Shown piece after piece: positions 22,136 to 32,895 of a DNA stretch of 64,000 nt (the stretch's first letter is position 1; each line of letters begins with the position of its first letter). The position numbers and the translations under genes are program-made. Source of the DNA: Corynebacterium auris (GTDB lineage Bacteria > Actinomycetota > Actinomycetes > Mycobacteriales > Mycobacteriaceae). The notes below the pieces were generated by a model. That model saw only the letters and a program-made list of their open reading frames with translations. It did not search any database and had not been told where the DNA came from. The stretch lies in contig NZ_CP047047.1 in the NCBI RefSeq assembly GCF_030408575.1, forward strand, positions 1 to 64,000, in the 5' to 3' direction.

Positions 22136-23131
22136 ATGCGTGGAAATAACCCTCCGTCGCGGCTTTCCACGCCGGCGCACCGGGCCTGGGCCGCGCATCC
22201 GCTGGTCTCAGCCTCGGCGCCGCTGGATGGCCCCGACGACACACCACCGGCCCCGAAGCCGCACACGCGCACGGCGTTGAGCTTCGAGCTCATCCCGCCG
22301 CGCGATACCGCCGACGCCGAACGCCTGGGCAAGCTCATCCAGGGCTTGGCCGCCTACCGGCCCGACTACGTCTCCGTGACCTCCTCTCGCCGCTCGGGCT
22401 GGCTGTCCGGCACGGCGGATCTCATCTCGCTGCTTGACAGCACGACGAACCTGCGCACCATCGCCCACCTGGCCTGCACGGCCGGCACGCGCGAGGAGCT
22501 CACCGAGTGGATTCGCACGCTTCTCGACGCCGGGGTGCGCGGCTTCCTCGCGCTGCGCGGCGACCTCCCGGAGGGCGAAACCAGCCTGCCGGAGGGCTAC
22601 CTGCAGCACGCGACCGATCTGCTCAACCTCATCCAGGACGTCGAGGAGGAGGAGGCGTTCCACCTCGCCGCGGGCAAGCTCGCGCTCTCCGTCGCCTGCT
22701 ACCCGGCAGGCCACGCCGAGTCGCGCAACCGCGACGAGGACCTGGACGTGCTTTTGGCCAAGCAGCGCCTCGGCGCGGACTTCGCCATCACGCAGCTCTT
22801 TTTCGACGCCGAGGACTACCTGAGCTTCGTCACCACCTCCCGCATGGCGGGGGTGCGCATCCCGCTGATTCCGGGGATCATGCCCATGACCAGCCTGAAG
22901 CGGGTTGAGCGCATGGGCGTGCTGTCCGGGGTCACCGTGCCCGACCGCGTGATAAACCGCCTGTCCGCCGCCTCCACGCCGGAGGAGGAGTACGAGGTCG
23001 GCATGGAGCTCTCCGCAGAAATGACCCGAGCGATCCTGGATGCGGGAGCGGGCGGGTTGCACATCTACACCCATAACGACATCACGGTCACCCGTGACCT
23101 GCTGGACCGGGTGGGCATCCCGCGGCCCTAG
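22136..23131 (+). CDS. metF: Methylenetetrahydrofolate reductase
   Basis: MetF reduces 5,10-methylene-THF to 5-methyl-THF, the methyl donor for methionine synthesis. The 331-residue product has a TIM-barrel core with TALSFELIPPRD and the strand YRPDYVSVTSS. The segment GVRGFLALRGDLPEG is the family FAD/substrate region, and GADFAITQLFFD is also visible. The ATG at 22136 gives the best fit; the longer frame from 22079 adds only basic, unconserved residues. metE follows 48 bases later, so methyl supply and use are co-encoded. A half-site TAGAC (22018-22022) is the only sulfur-regulator hint. Confidence 0.93.
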   Translation: MRGNNPPSRLSTPAHRAWAAHPLVSASAPLDGPDDTPPAPKPHTRTALSFELIPPRDTADAERLGKLIQGLAAYRPDYVSVTSSRRSGWLSGTADLISLLDSTTNLRTIAHLACTAGTREELTEWIRTLLDAGVRGFLALRGDLPEGETSLPEGYLQHATDLLNLIQDVEEEEAFHLAAGKLALSVACYPAGHAESRNRDEDLDVLLAKQRLGADFAITQLFFDAEDYLSFVTTSRMAGVRIPLIPGIMPMTSLKRVERMGVLSGVTVPDRVINRLSAASTPEEEYEVGMELSAEMTRAILDAGAGGLHIYTHNDITVTRDLLDRVGIPRP

Positions 23132-23179
23132 TAGCCGCCCCACAGTTTTACCCACGACCTACTTTCTTAAGGACACCCC

Positions 23180-25435
23180 ATGACCACTTCCTTCCCCGCC
23201 GCGACGATCGAGGGCTACCCTCGCATCGGCGCCAACCGCGAGCTCAAGAGGGCCCTCGAGTCCTACTGGGCCGGGCGTATCGACGCCGAGACCTTCCGCA
23301 CCACCGCCCGCGCGCTGCGCATCGACACCTACAACCGCCTGCGCGATCTGGGCCTGACCGAGGACTACTCCATCCCCGCCGACGTCGCCTACTACGACCA
23401 GGTCCTCGAGACCGCCCTGACCGTCGGCGCCGTGCCCGGCGGCACCGACCTCGATGAGGAGTTCGCCCTCGCCCGCGGCAACGACACCCGCGTCCCGCTC
23501 GAGATGACGAAGTGGTTCGACACCAACTACCACTACCTCGTTCCCGAGCTCGCCGCCGGCCAGGATGTCACGCCCGCCCCGGAGCGCATCGTGCGCATCG
23601 TCGAGGAGGCCCGCGAGGCCGGCCACACCGTGCGCCCCTACCTCGTGGGCCCGGTCACGCTCATCGCCCTGTCCAAGCCCGCCGAGTGGTCGCTGCTCAA
23701 CTCGCTCGTGGAGTCCTACTCCGCCGTCCTGCGCGCCCTGAAGGACGCCGGCGTGGAGTGGGTGCAGGTCGCGGAGCCCGCCGTTGTCGCCGACCTGTCC
23801 ACGCCGGACAATGAGCTCGCCGGCTACCTGCGCGAGGCGTGGACCGCGCTGCTCGCCCTCGAGGACCGCCCGAACGTGTACCTGACCACCCCCTACGGCT
23901 CCGCCCGCGAGGCGCTCGACGTCTTCGGCGAACTCGCGCCGGAGGCCCTCCACGTCGACCTCGCGCCGTGGACCCTGGAGGCCGACCCCGGCTACCCCGC
24001 CCGCGTCGCCGCCGCTATCCCCGCGAAGGTGCACCTTGTCGCCGGGCTTATCGACGGCCGCAACGTCTGGGCCGCCAACCTCCGCGAGCGCAGCGAGGTG
24101 CTGGCCTCGCTCCAGCGCGACTCCGTCTCCGTGTCCACCTCCACCTCCCTGCAGCATGTGCCCCACACGCTGAATGCGGAGCGCAACCTCCCGGTCGAGG
24201 TCGCCCCGTGGCTGTCCTTCGCCGACGAGAAGATCGGCGAGGTCAAGGCGCTCGTCGCCGGACCCGAGGGCGCCGTCGAGGCCTTCTCGCAGTCGGACCG
24301 CGCCGTGCGCACCCGCAGCGAGTCCACCACGATCCACAACGAGGCGGTGGCGCAGCGCGTGGCCAAGCTGCCCGAGGGCGAAGTCAAGCGCACCCCCGAG
24401 TTCGCCGAGCGCCAGAAGGCCCAGGACACCGAGCTCGGTCTGCCCAAGCTGGCCACCACCACGATCGGCTCCTTCCCGCAGACCACGGAGATCCGCAAGG
24501 CGCGCGCCGATCACAAGGCTGGCGAGCTCACGGATGAGCAGTACCGCGAGGCGCTGAGGGCCGAGATCAAAAACGTCATCGAGCTGCAGGAGGAGATCGG
24601 TCTGGACGTCCTCGTCCACGGCGAGGCGGAGCGCAACGACATGGTGCAGTACTTCGCCGAGCTCCTCGAGGGCTTCGTGGTCACCGAGAACGGCTGGGTC
24701 CAGTCGTACGGCTCGCGCTGCACCCGCCCGCCGATCGTCGTCGGCGACGTCTCGCGCCCGGCCGCGATGACCGTCGAGTGGTCGCGCTACGCGCAGTCCC
24801 TTTCGGACAAGCCGGTCAAGGGCATGCTCACCGGCCCGGTGACCATCCTGGCCTGGTCCTTCAAGCGTGACGACGTCCCGCTGTCCGTCTCCGCCGACCA
24901 GATCGCCCTCGCGCTCGCGGACGAGGTCCGCGAGCTCGAGGAGGCCGGCATCAAGGTCATCCAGATCGACGAGCCGGCGCTGCGCGAGCTGCTGCCGCTG
25001 CGCGCCGACGACCGCCCGGCCTACCTCGACTGGGCCGTCCGCGCCTTCCGCCTCGTTGCCCTGGAAGCCCAGCCGGCCACCCAGATCCACACCCACCTCT
25101 GCTACTCCGAGTTCGGCCAGATCATCGACGCTGTCGCGGGCCTGGACGCCGACGTCACCTCGATCGAGGCCGCGCGTTCCAAGATGGAGCTGCTCGAGGA
25201 CATCGACGAGACCTTCCACGCAGAGATCGGCCCCGGTGTCTACGACATCCACTCCCCGCGCGTGCCCAGCAAGGAGGAGATGGTCGAGCTGATCAAGGCC
25301 GCCCTGGACAACGTCCCGACCGAACGGCTCTGGGTCAACCCGGACTGCGGCCTGAAGACCCGCGGCTACGCCGAGGTCGAACCGGCCCTGACCAACATGG
25401 TCGCCGCCCGCAACGAGGTCGCGCAGGGGCTGTAG
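23180..25435 (+). CDS. metE: Cobalamin-independent methionine synthase
   Basis: MetE transfers the methyl group of 5-methyl-THF-polyglutamate to homocysteine. The 751-residue protein has the usual two-barrel arrangement. The C-terminal catalytic barrel shows the zinc/homocysteine region [30 protein letters not shown] and [12 protein letters not shown], which supply the His/Cys/Glu/Cys ligands. The ATG at 23180 follows TTAAGGACACCCC. It is preceded by metF and followed by a strong terminator. Confidence 0.98.
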   Translation: MTTSFPAATIEGYPRIGANRELKRALESYWAGRIDAETFRTTARALRIDTYNRLRDLGLTEDYSIPADVAYYDQVLETALTVGAVPGGTDLDEEFALARGNDTRVPLEMTKWFDTNYHYLVPELAAGQDVTPAPERIVRIVEEAREAGHTVRPYLVGPVTLIALSKPAEWSLLNSLVESYSAVLRALKDAGVEWVQVAEPAVVADLSTPDNELAGYLREAWTALLALEDRPNVYLTTPYGSAREALDVFGELAPEALHVDLAPWTLEADPGYPARVAAAIPAKVHLVAGLIDGRNVWAANLRERSEVLASLQRDSVSVSTSTSLQHVPHTLNAERNLPVEVAPWLSFADEKIGEVKALVAGPEGAVEAFSQSDRAVRTRSESTTIHNEAVAQRVAKLPEGEVKRTPEFAERQKAQDTELGLPKLATTTIGSFPQTTEIRKARADHKAGELTDEQYREALRAEIKNVIELQEEIGLDVLVHGEAERNDMVQYFAELLEGFVVTENGWVQSYGSRCTRPPIVVGDVSRPAAMTVEWSRYAQSLSDKPVKGMLTGPVTILAWSFKRDDVPLSVSADQIALALADEVRELEEAGIKVIQIDEPALRELLPLRADDRPAYLDWAVRAFRLVALEAQPATQIHTHLCYSEFGQIIDAVAGLDADVTSIEAARSKMELLEDIDETFHAEIGPGVYDIHSPRVPSKEEMVELIKAALDNVPTERLWVNPDCGLKTRGYAEVEPALTNMVAARNEVAQGL

Positions 25436-25454
25436 GCCCTAGGCTCGCTGGACG

Positions 25455-25490
25455 CCCCCCGGGGCCGTGTGAACGGGCCCCGGGGGTTGT
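25455..25490 (+). terminator. Intrinsic terminator after metE
   Basis: Arms CCCCCGGGGCC and GGCCCCGGGGG flank a 9-base loop and are followed by a short T-rich run. It lies 20 bases after the metE stop. Confidence 0.8.
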
Positions 25491-25499
25491 TGCGTCGTC

Positions 25500-26080
25500 A
25501 GGCGGGTTGGCTCGGTTCGCCAGTGAAACGCAGCTAATCGCTCTAATGCAGCGCCCTGGTTTCCGTTGCGCTTACTGAACGCCCAACCGCCGAGCGTCTG
25601 ATTGTTGCTAGCGGGCGTTTTCCATCTGACATACCCGAATGACGCCCACGTCCGGTGGGCATACATCCGCCCCGTCGTGTGCAGACCGTTGAACGTTTCA
25701 GCCACCGTGTTGCCGCAGGAGCCGCCGACAGTACCGGCAGAGGGGTCAATCCCAGCTTGGGCCAGTGCTTCACCGTGACCGATCGGCACATGCCGCGAGC
25801 CATGATCACCGTGGTGGACAAAAAGGCCACCAGCGCAAAACAGTTCCAACAGCAATTCATCGGTGCGCATACTCGCCCAAGTCGCGGTGCCGACAATCGC
25901 GCGGGAGTACGCGTCCGTGACGAACGCGGTGCAGCCAAAACCCGACAGGGTGCCTGCATAGGTGATGTCACCGACCCACAGCCGGTGCGGCGCACGCGCT
26001 GTGAAGACACGGTTTACCAGTGCGAGCGCTCACAAAAAATCGACGCAGCTGGTGTTGAGCCGATCGTGGTAGCCCGGCTT
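25500..26080 (-). pseudogene. Decayed IS3-family transposase (OrfB) remnant
   Basis: On the minus strand, pieces of an IS3-type DDE integrase survive in more than one frame. A WVGDITYAG-like piece near 25960 and a TDAYSRAIVGT-like piece follow in one frame. MRTDELLLELFCAGGLFVHH, then SRHVPIGHGEALAQAG and SCGNTVAETFNGL, continue in another. At least one frameshift and loss of the start and end make it non-functional. No terminal repeats could be placed. It sits between the metE terminator and the cyclophilin gene. Confidence 0.75.
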
Positions 26081-26157
26081 ACCCAAGAGCGGGCACCTTC
26101 GTTCAGACCCACACGCGAGCGCTGTTAAACGAATTGTTCCCGCGTATCCTGGATCAC

Positions 26158-26679
26158 ATGACTCAGAAGACGCAGACAATGACGTTGCACACCAACCACG
26201 GCGACATCGTCGTGGACCTGTTCGGCAACCACGCGCCGAAGACGGTTGAGGTCATCACCGGCCTGGCCAAGGGCACCCAGGAATACACCACCAAGAACGC
26301 CTCCGGCTCCAACGAGGGCCCGTTCTACGACGGTGCCATCTTCCACCGCATCATCCCGGGTTTCATGATCCAGGGCGGTGACCCCACGGGCACCGGCACT
26401 GGCGGCCCGGGCTTCCAGTTCGCCGACGAGTTCCACCCGGAGCTGCAGTTCGATCGCCCCTTCCTTTTGGCCATGGCCAACGCCGGCCCGGGCACGAACG
26501 GCTCGCAGTTCTTCATCACGGTGGACGCGACGCCGTGGCTGAACAACCGCCACACGATCTTCGGCGAGGTCACCGACGCGGATTCGCAGAAGGTTGTTAC
26601 GGAGATCTCCCGGGTGCGCACCGGCCGCATGGACCGCCCCGTTGAGGACGTCGTCATCGAGTCCATCGACGTCCAGTAG
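26158..26679 (+). CDS. ppiA: Peptidyl-prolyl cis-trans isomerase (cyclophilin type)
   Basis: This cytosolic proline isomerase of 173 residues lacks a signal peptide. FYDGAIFHRIIPGFMIQGGD carries the catalytic Arg and Phe, and GTNGSQFFIT, WLNNRHTIFGEV complete the cyclophilin active site. I chose the ATG at 26158. A -10-like TATCCT at 26145-26150 leaves only seven bases before it and no ribosome site is visible, so the mRNA may be leaderless. It is a standard neighbour of the rhomboid gene in corynebacteria. Confidence 0.95.
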   Translation: MTQKTQTMTLHTNHGDIVVDLFGNHAPKTVEVITGLAKGTQEYTTKNASGSNEGPFYDGAIFHRIIPGFMIQGGDPTGTGTGGPGFQFADEFHPELQFDRPFLLAMANAGPGTNGSQFFITVDATPWLNNRHTIFGEVTDADSQKVVTEISRVRTGRMDRPVEDVVIESIDVQ

Positions 26680-26700
26680 CAGCAACCGCTGCCCGACCCG

Positions 26701-26733
26701 CCCCCGAGCGCCTCGCCGCGCCGGGGGTTTTTG
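26701..26733 (+). terminator. Possible terminator after ppiA
   Basis: CCCCC...GGGGG arms with further GC pairing between them are followed by TTTTT. The central pairing is imperfect, so confidence is moderate. It lies directly before the rhomboid start. Confidence 0.5.
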
Positions 26734-26736
26734 CCT

Positions 26737-27363
26737 ATGAATACACAGAGAATCTTTGCCGGTGCGCCCGTCACCGCGCTTGCCTGCGCGCTGTGCGCGA
26801 TATTCTTCGTCGCCGCGGCGATCGCTGGGACCGGCCTGCGCGAGTCCATGCTCCTGTTCGGGCCGTTCGCGGCCGAGGGGTGGGGTTGGCTGCGTGCCCT
26901 GACCTCCGGGTTCATGCACTTGGACCTGCCGCACGTGGTGCTCAACGTTCTTATGCTCGCGCTCATCGGCGCGGAGGTGGAGCGCTTCGTCGGCCCCCGC
27001 TCCTACGCGCTGGCCTACGTCGCGGGGCTGCTCGGTTCCTCGGCGGCGGTGCTCGCCATGAACTTCACTACCCCCACCGCCGGCGCCTCCGGCGTTTTGT
27101 ACATGCTCATGGCGCTGCTCGTTGGCATTGCTTATCGACGCCAAACCGACCTGCGGCCGGCCTTCGCGCTCGTAGCGGTGAACCTGGCGTACTCCCTCAT
27201 TGCCCCCGGGGTGAGCCTGTGGGGCCACGTCGGCGGGCTCGTGATGGGGATCCTGCTGGCGTTTCCGCTGACCTCTCCCGACCCCCGGGTACGCGGCGCC
27301 GGCGCGGCGGGCGGGGTGCTGCTCGGGGGCGTGGCGGTGGCGCTTTCCCTCTTGGCGTTCTAG
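26737..27363 (+). CDS. Rhomboid-family intramembrane serine protease
   Basis: The 208-residue polytopic protein has about six hydrophobic helices. TSGFMHLDLPHVVLNVLML matches the rhomboid HxxxxHxxxN element. The catalytic serine lies in TAGASGVLYML (GxSG), and the catalytic His in WGHVGGLVMGI. It therefore keeps the Ser-His dyad for cleavage inside membranes. The start is ATG at 26737 (a TTG two codons earlier is possible). The 3' side is a gene-free stretch rich in DnaA boxes. Confidence 0.92.
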   Translation: MNTQRIFAGAPVTALACALCAIFFVAAAIAGTGLRESMLLFGPFAAEGWGWLRALTSGFMHLDLPHVVLNVLMLALIGAEVERFVGPRSYALAYVAGLLGSSAAVLAMNFTTPTAGASGVLYMLMALLVGIAYRRQTDLRPAFALVAVNLAYSLIAPGVSLWGHVGGLVMGILLAFPLTSPDPRVRGAGAAGGVLLGGVAVALSLLAF

Positions 27364-27399
27364 GCGGCGGCGTTGTTCACCGGTTTTCCCCAGGGCGAG

Positions 27400-27608
27400 T
27401 TACCCACAACTTTTCCCCACAATGTGGATAACTACATCGGTGTCATTCTTCGAACTCCGTGGCGATGAAAACTCCCCCGCGGCCTGATGACCAGCGGGGG
27501 AGTAAGCGTCAACCGAGCGGTGTTCGCATGTGGGTAAGTAGTGCACAGGGTTATCCACAGGTGGGGATAACCCTGTGACTCACAGATTCCTCCACACGCT
27601 GTGGATAA
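27400..27608. promoter_or_regulatory. Second DnaA-box cluster between convergent genes
   Basis: This 257-base gap between two convergent genes holds three perfect DnaA boxes: TGTGGATAA at 27423-27431, TTATCCACA at 27551-27559, and TGTGGATAA at 27600-27608. Near-matches are TTACCCACA (27400), TTCCCCACA (27413) and TGGGGATAA (27562). The box at 27551 is inside a perfect 11-base inverted repeat, CAGGGTTATCC / GGATAACCCTG (27546-27575, 8-base loop). There is no replication gene next to it. It may titrate DnaA or act as an accessory DnaA-binding site. Confidence 0.7.
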
Positions 27609-27620
27609 CTCCACTCACAG

Positions 27621-28949
27621 TTAGAACAGGCCGGAGTTCGGGTTGCCGAGGTCCGTCACGGTGGCCTTGCGGGAATCGACGTTCTGGTCATTGAACGTCG
27701 AGGTGTCGCCCTTGAGGCGCGCGGTTTGGGTGACCGTCATGTAGTTGCGCAGCCTGCCCTCACGGGTGTTGCCGTCGCCGAAGTCGAAGGCGCCGAGGAG
27801 GACATCCTCGCCAGCGTTGACCGGGTTGGAGAGGGTGACCTCGAAGGTGCGGGTCTGGGTGGCAAAGTTGTAGCCGAGGTCGCGCACGTGGGAGCCGTTC
27901 GCGCCGCGGGCGGTGATGAGGCGGTCGACGCCTTTCGGGCCCTCCGCGGTCTTGACGTGCACTCGGAAGGTCAGCAGCGGGAACTCTCCCCAATAGCGCT
28001 CGGAGCCGTTGTTCTTCACGCGCAGCGCCACCGTGCCGGCGAAACCGGGGGATTTCAGGGCGGAGGTGGTGAAGTAGGGCTCGAGGTCGAGGGCGACAGA
28101 GTCAGCGGCGGGCGCGTCCGTGAACTCCTTGTTGGTCACGTCGGCGGGCTCGGAGTCGGCGACCTTCGTGACGTCGTTAAGCGTCTCGCCCTCGGTGATC
28201 TTCTCGGCGTCGGCGGCGAAGGAGGGGTTGTCCTTCTCGGTGACCTGCGCTCCCTTGTTCGGGGCCCAGGAACCGGCCGGGGTGGAGTAGTTCTTCACGC
28301 GAACCTCGTTCTTGACCGGCATGTTGGCCACCCATGCGGTCGGCGTGGCCCACGTGCCGTTCGGGCGGCAGCGCTGCTGCGTGCCGGTCATGGTGACGGT
28401 GCGGAAGCCGTAGGTCGCCTCACCCGTGTTGCCGGCTGGGACGTCGTACGGGCCGATCTTCTGGCCGGCCGTCCACGCGAGGGAGCCGGAGACGCTGAAG
28501 CCCAAGGTCTTTGCCAGCGAGTAACCGATTGAGCCCTGCATGCCGTTGCGGGAGCCGGAACCGCCGATGTTGAGCGTCTCGGTGCGCGAGCCGTTCACGG
28601 AGGCGGAGATGGACGCGGTGCGCGAGAGGTCCTGCGTGAGCGGGACGGTGCTGTCGCTCAGGTTGGTGGTGGAGATGGTGCCCACCGGCAGGAAGTTATC
28701 GGTGACCTTGTACACGACGGTGCGGTAGTCCTCCGTCGAGTTGCACACCGGGCGCGGGTTGAGGATGTTGGCCTTCAGGTGGTCGCTGCCGCGGTAGGTG
28801 TGGATGATCGGCAGGGCGCTGTTGGTGGCGGGGGTCTCGGGGTGAGAGACCTCGAGGGTCTGCGCTCCGGCGATCGGGGCGATAGCGGCGACGGCGCCTG
28901 CTGCGGCGAAAAGGGATACCGCGCGGCGCGCGAATCCGTTGAACTTCAT
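27621..28949 (-). CDS. Large secreted protein, possibly aerolysin-like beta-fold
   Basis: The 442-residue product has a signal peptide (MKFNGFARRAVSLFAAAGAV ... AGA-Q near residue 29). The region about 105-170 is an alternating Ser/Thr/Gly pattern (TASISASVNGSRTETLNIGG, then MQGSIGYSLAKTLGFSVSGS) ending before YDVPAGNTGEATYGFRTV. This resembles the amphipathic strands and PAG-type turn of ETX/MTX2-like pore-forming proteins, but the match is by eye only. The C-terminal half is acidic and then beta-rich. It is monocistronic with the start set by the signal peptide. Confidence 0.8.
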   Translation of the reverse strand: MKFNGFARRAVSLFAAAGAVAAIAPIAGAQTLEVSHPETPATNSALPIIHTYRGSDHLKANILNPRPVCNSTEDYRTVVYKVTDNFLPVGTISTTNLSDSTVPLTQDLSRTASISASVNGSRTETLNIGGSGSRNGMQGSIGYSLAKTLGFSVSGSLAWTAGQKIGPYDVPAGNTGEATYGFRTVTMTGTQQRCRPNGTWATPTAWVANMPVKNEVRVKNYSTPAGSWAPNKGAQVTEKDNPSFAADAEKITEGETLNDVTKVADSEPADVTNKEFTDAPAADSVALDLEPYFTTSALKSPGFAGTVALRVKNNGSERYWGEFPLLTFRVHVKTAEGPKGVDRLITARGANGSHVRDLGYNFATQTRTFEVTLSNPVNAGEDVLLGAFDFGDGNTREGRLRNYMTVTQTARLKGDTSTFNDQNVDSRKATVTDLGNPNSGLF

Positions 28950-29067
28950 GGACGGACCTTTCTTCCAGGGGGTCGGGATCTTTACCGAAGAAAGAACCTA
29001 CGGCCGCCTGGAAGGAAGTTCAACAGGAGCTGGGAAACTTGGTACGAAAGTAGAAAAGCGCTGCCTA

Positions 29068-29349
29068 CTAGCGCCAACCCATGGTCATGAGCAGGCCGAG
29101 GATGAGACCGGAGAAGCCGATCAGGTAGTTCCACGGGCCGAGCTCCGCGAGGAACGGGATCTGGTCGCCCGCGACGTAGAAGAGCACCAGCCAGGCCAGC
29201 CCCACGATCATGAGGCTGAACATGATGACCTTGTACCACACCGGCGTGCCGCCGGTGTTGATCTTGACCGGGGTGCGCGAGCCCGCCGCCGTCGAGGCGG
29301 TGGTGGCCGGGCGGGTCTGGGCGTCCTTGTTAACTTTTGCCTTAGGCAT
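29068..29349 (-). CDS. crgA: Cell division protein CrgA
   Basis: CrgA is a small membrane protein that interacts with the FtsZ/FtsI divisome in actinobacteria. The 93-residue product has a basic Ala/Thr-rich N-terminus, then two membrane helices: [20 protein letters not shown] (about 41-60) and [20 protein letters not shown] at the extreme C-terminus. The final LLMTMGWR matches the family ending. It lies beside the pknB operon, its conserved place. Confidence 0.95.
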   Translation of the reverse strand: MPKAKVNKDAQTRPATTASTAAGSRTPVKINTGGTPVWYKVIMFSLMIVGLAWLVLFYVAGDQIPFLAELGPWNYLIGFSGLILGLLMTMGWR

Positions 29350-29443
29350 AGTGAAAACCCTTCGCTCTCAGGCGCCCGGCCCCGCGCCGGACGCGACGTG
29401 CTGTGGGCTGCAATTTTACCACCACGCCCGGCCGACAAAAGCC

Positions 29444-31410
29444 CTAGCGGCCCGGGAGCAGCTTCGCCGGGTCGAACTCCCAGAGGTTGTAGCCGATCTC
29501 CTGGTCCTTCCGGATGGTCTCTCCGGCCGGGACCTCCTGGTGGCCGATGCGCCCCTGGTCCACCACGGCGCCGGTGGCAACCGTCGGGCCCTCCACGAGG
29601 CGCCCGTTCCAGCCGGCCTCGCGCAGGGCGGAGTCGGCCTGCTGGGGCGTCATGCGCACGATGTCGATCATCTTCATCAGCATGCCGTTGGACACGCGCA
29701 GCTCGATCGTCGTGCCCCGGTCCACCTGGGTGCCCTGGCCAGCGGCGGCGACGACCTCCCCGCTCGGCAGCTCGGAGTCCACCTGGGTGACGGTGGCGTT
29801 CAGGCCGAGGGAATCCAAAAGCGACGTCGCCTGCTCGACGGTCATGCCCTCCATGGAGGGAACGTTGACTTGCTCCCGGCCGGAGGAGACCACGACGGAG
29901 ACCTCCGAGCCCTTGGAAAGCTGCGAGCCGCCGGCGGGGTTCTGCGACATGATGATGCCCTCGGGGACGTCGTCGCTCGGCTCCGTACGGAAGTCGGTGT
30001 TGAGCTCTAGGCCCGCGTCCTCGAGCACCTGCGCCGCGTCCTGGGGGGTCAGGCCGGTCAAATCGGGGACGTCGGTGACCTCGCGCCCGGAGGAGACGGA
30101 CACGGTGATGAGGGTGCCCGGGCGCAGCTGCGAGCCCGCCGTCGGGTTGGTGTCAATCACCGTCCCGCGCGGCACGTCGGGGCTCGGCTCGTCGCTCACC
30201 GCTACCTGCAGGCCCAGGCGCTCGAGTTCGGCCACCGCCTCCTCGCGGGGTTTTCCGGCGAGGTCGGGTACCGCCACCATCTGCTCCTCGACGTTGTCCT
30301 CGCCGGTGCGGTCGGTGAAGACGTTGTAGGCCACAACGCCCGCGGCGACGACCAAGATGAGCCCGAGCAGGATGGCGACCCACTTCATCCAGCCGGAGCC
30401 CTCCTCCTTTTCGTTGGCGCGGCGGTGCTCTTCGTAGCGGCTCATCCCGCCCGTGGCGGGGCGGGAAGCGACGGCGGCGCCGGAGACGACGGTGGCGTCC
30501 GGGTCGTCCGCCGGGTCATTTCCCGCGTCCGCGGCGGGGTAGGCCAGGTGGTTGCGCGCCGCGTTGGTCACGGCGCCGCGCTCCAAAAGCTCCAGGTCGG
30601 CCCCCATCTCGGAGGCGCTCTGGTAGCGGTCGGCGGGGTGCTTCGCCATCGCGGTGAGGATCACGGCGTCGAGGTTGACCGCCTCGCTTTCCGCGAGAGT
30701 GTTCACGAGGGTGCTCGGCGCCTCCGGGTCCTCCTGCACGTGCTGGTACGCCACGGCGAAGGGGGTTTCGCCCTGGAAGGGCGGCTGGCCGGTGACCATC
30801 TCGTACATGACGCAGCCCAGGGCGTAGACGTCGCTGCGGCCGTCGGCAGGTTTGCCCCGCGCCTGCTCCGGCGAGAGGTACTGCGCCGTGCCGATCACGG
30901 CGGCGGTCTGAGTCATGGCGGAAGTGGAGTCGTCGAGGGCCCGGGCGATGCCGAAGTCCATCACCTTGACCGTGCCGGTCGTGGTCACCATGACGTTGGC
31001 GGGCTTGACGTCGCGGTGGATAATGCCGGCGTCGTGGCTGGCCTGGAGGGCGTGGGTGACCGGCAGGAGCAGCTCGGCCGCCGCGCGCGGGGTGAGCGGG
31101 CCGTCCTCGCGGACGATGTCGCGCAGGTTGCGGCCGTTGACGATTTCCATGACGATGTACGGCACGTCGACGCCCTCGCGCTCGATGGAGCCGGTGTCGT
31201 AGACCGCCACGATGTTGGGGTGGTTCAGGCGCGCAGAGTTCTGCGCCTCGCGGCGGAAGCGCTCGCGGAAGTTCTCGTCCCGCGCCATGTCGACCTTGAG
31301 CATCTTCACGGCAACGGGCCGCCCGAGGGCGGTGTCGGTGGCCGCGTAGACGTCGGACATGCCGCCTGTGCCGATGAGTTCGGCGAGCTCGTAGCGGTTG
31401 GCAATCAGTG

Positions 31411-31414
<4 letters not shown>
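29444..31414 (-). CDS. pknB: Serine/threonine protein kinase PknB
   Basis: PknB is a membrane kinase that controls cell-wall growth and division. The 656-residue product has an N-terminal kinase domain: glycine loop LIGTGGMSDVYAA, lysine VAVKMLK, catalytic HRDVKPANVM, DFGIAR. A single membrane helix KWVAILLGLILVVAAGVVAY lies near residue 330. Four extracellular PASTA repeats of about 65 residues follow; they bind peptidoglycan fragments. It is the last gene of the pstP-rodA-pbpA-pknA-pknB run and overlaps pknA by four bases. Confidence 0.98.

Positions 31415-32894
<1,480 letters not shown>

Positions 32895-32895
<1 letters not shown>

Noticed and set aside
23159..25252. 697-residue frame opposite metE
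   Set aside because: Antisense shadow of metE with no recognisable domain.
29677..30280. PASTA coding repeats as DNA repeats
   Set aside because: The periodicity is explained by the four protein repeats of PknB, not by a separate DNA repeat.
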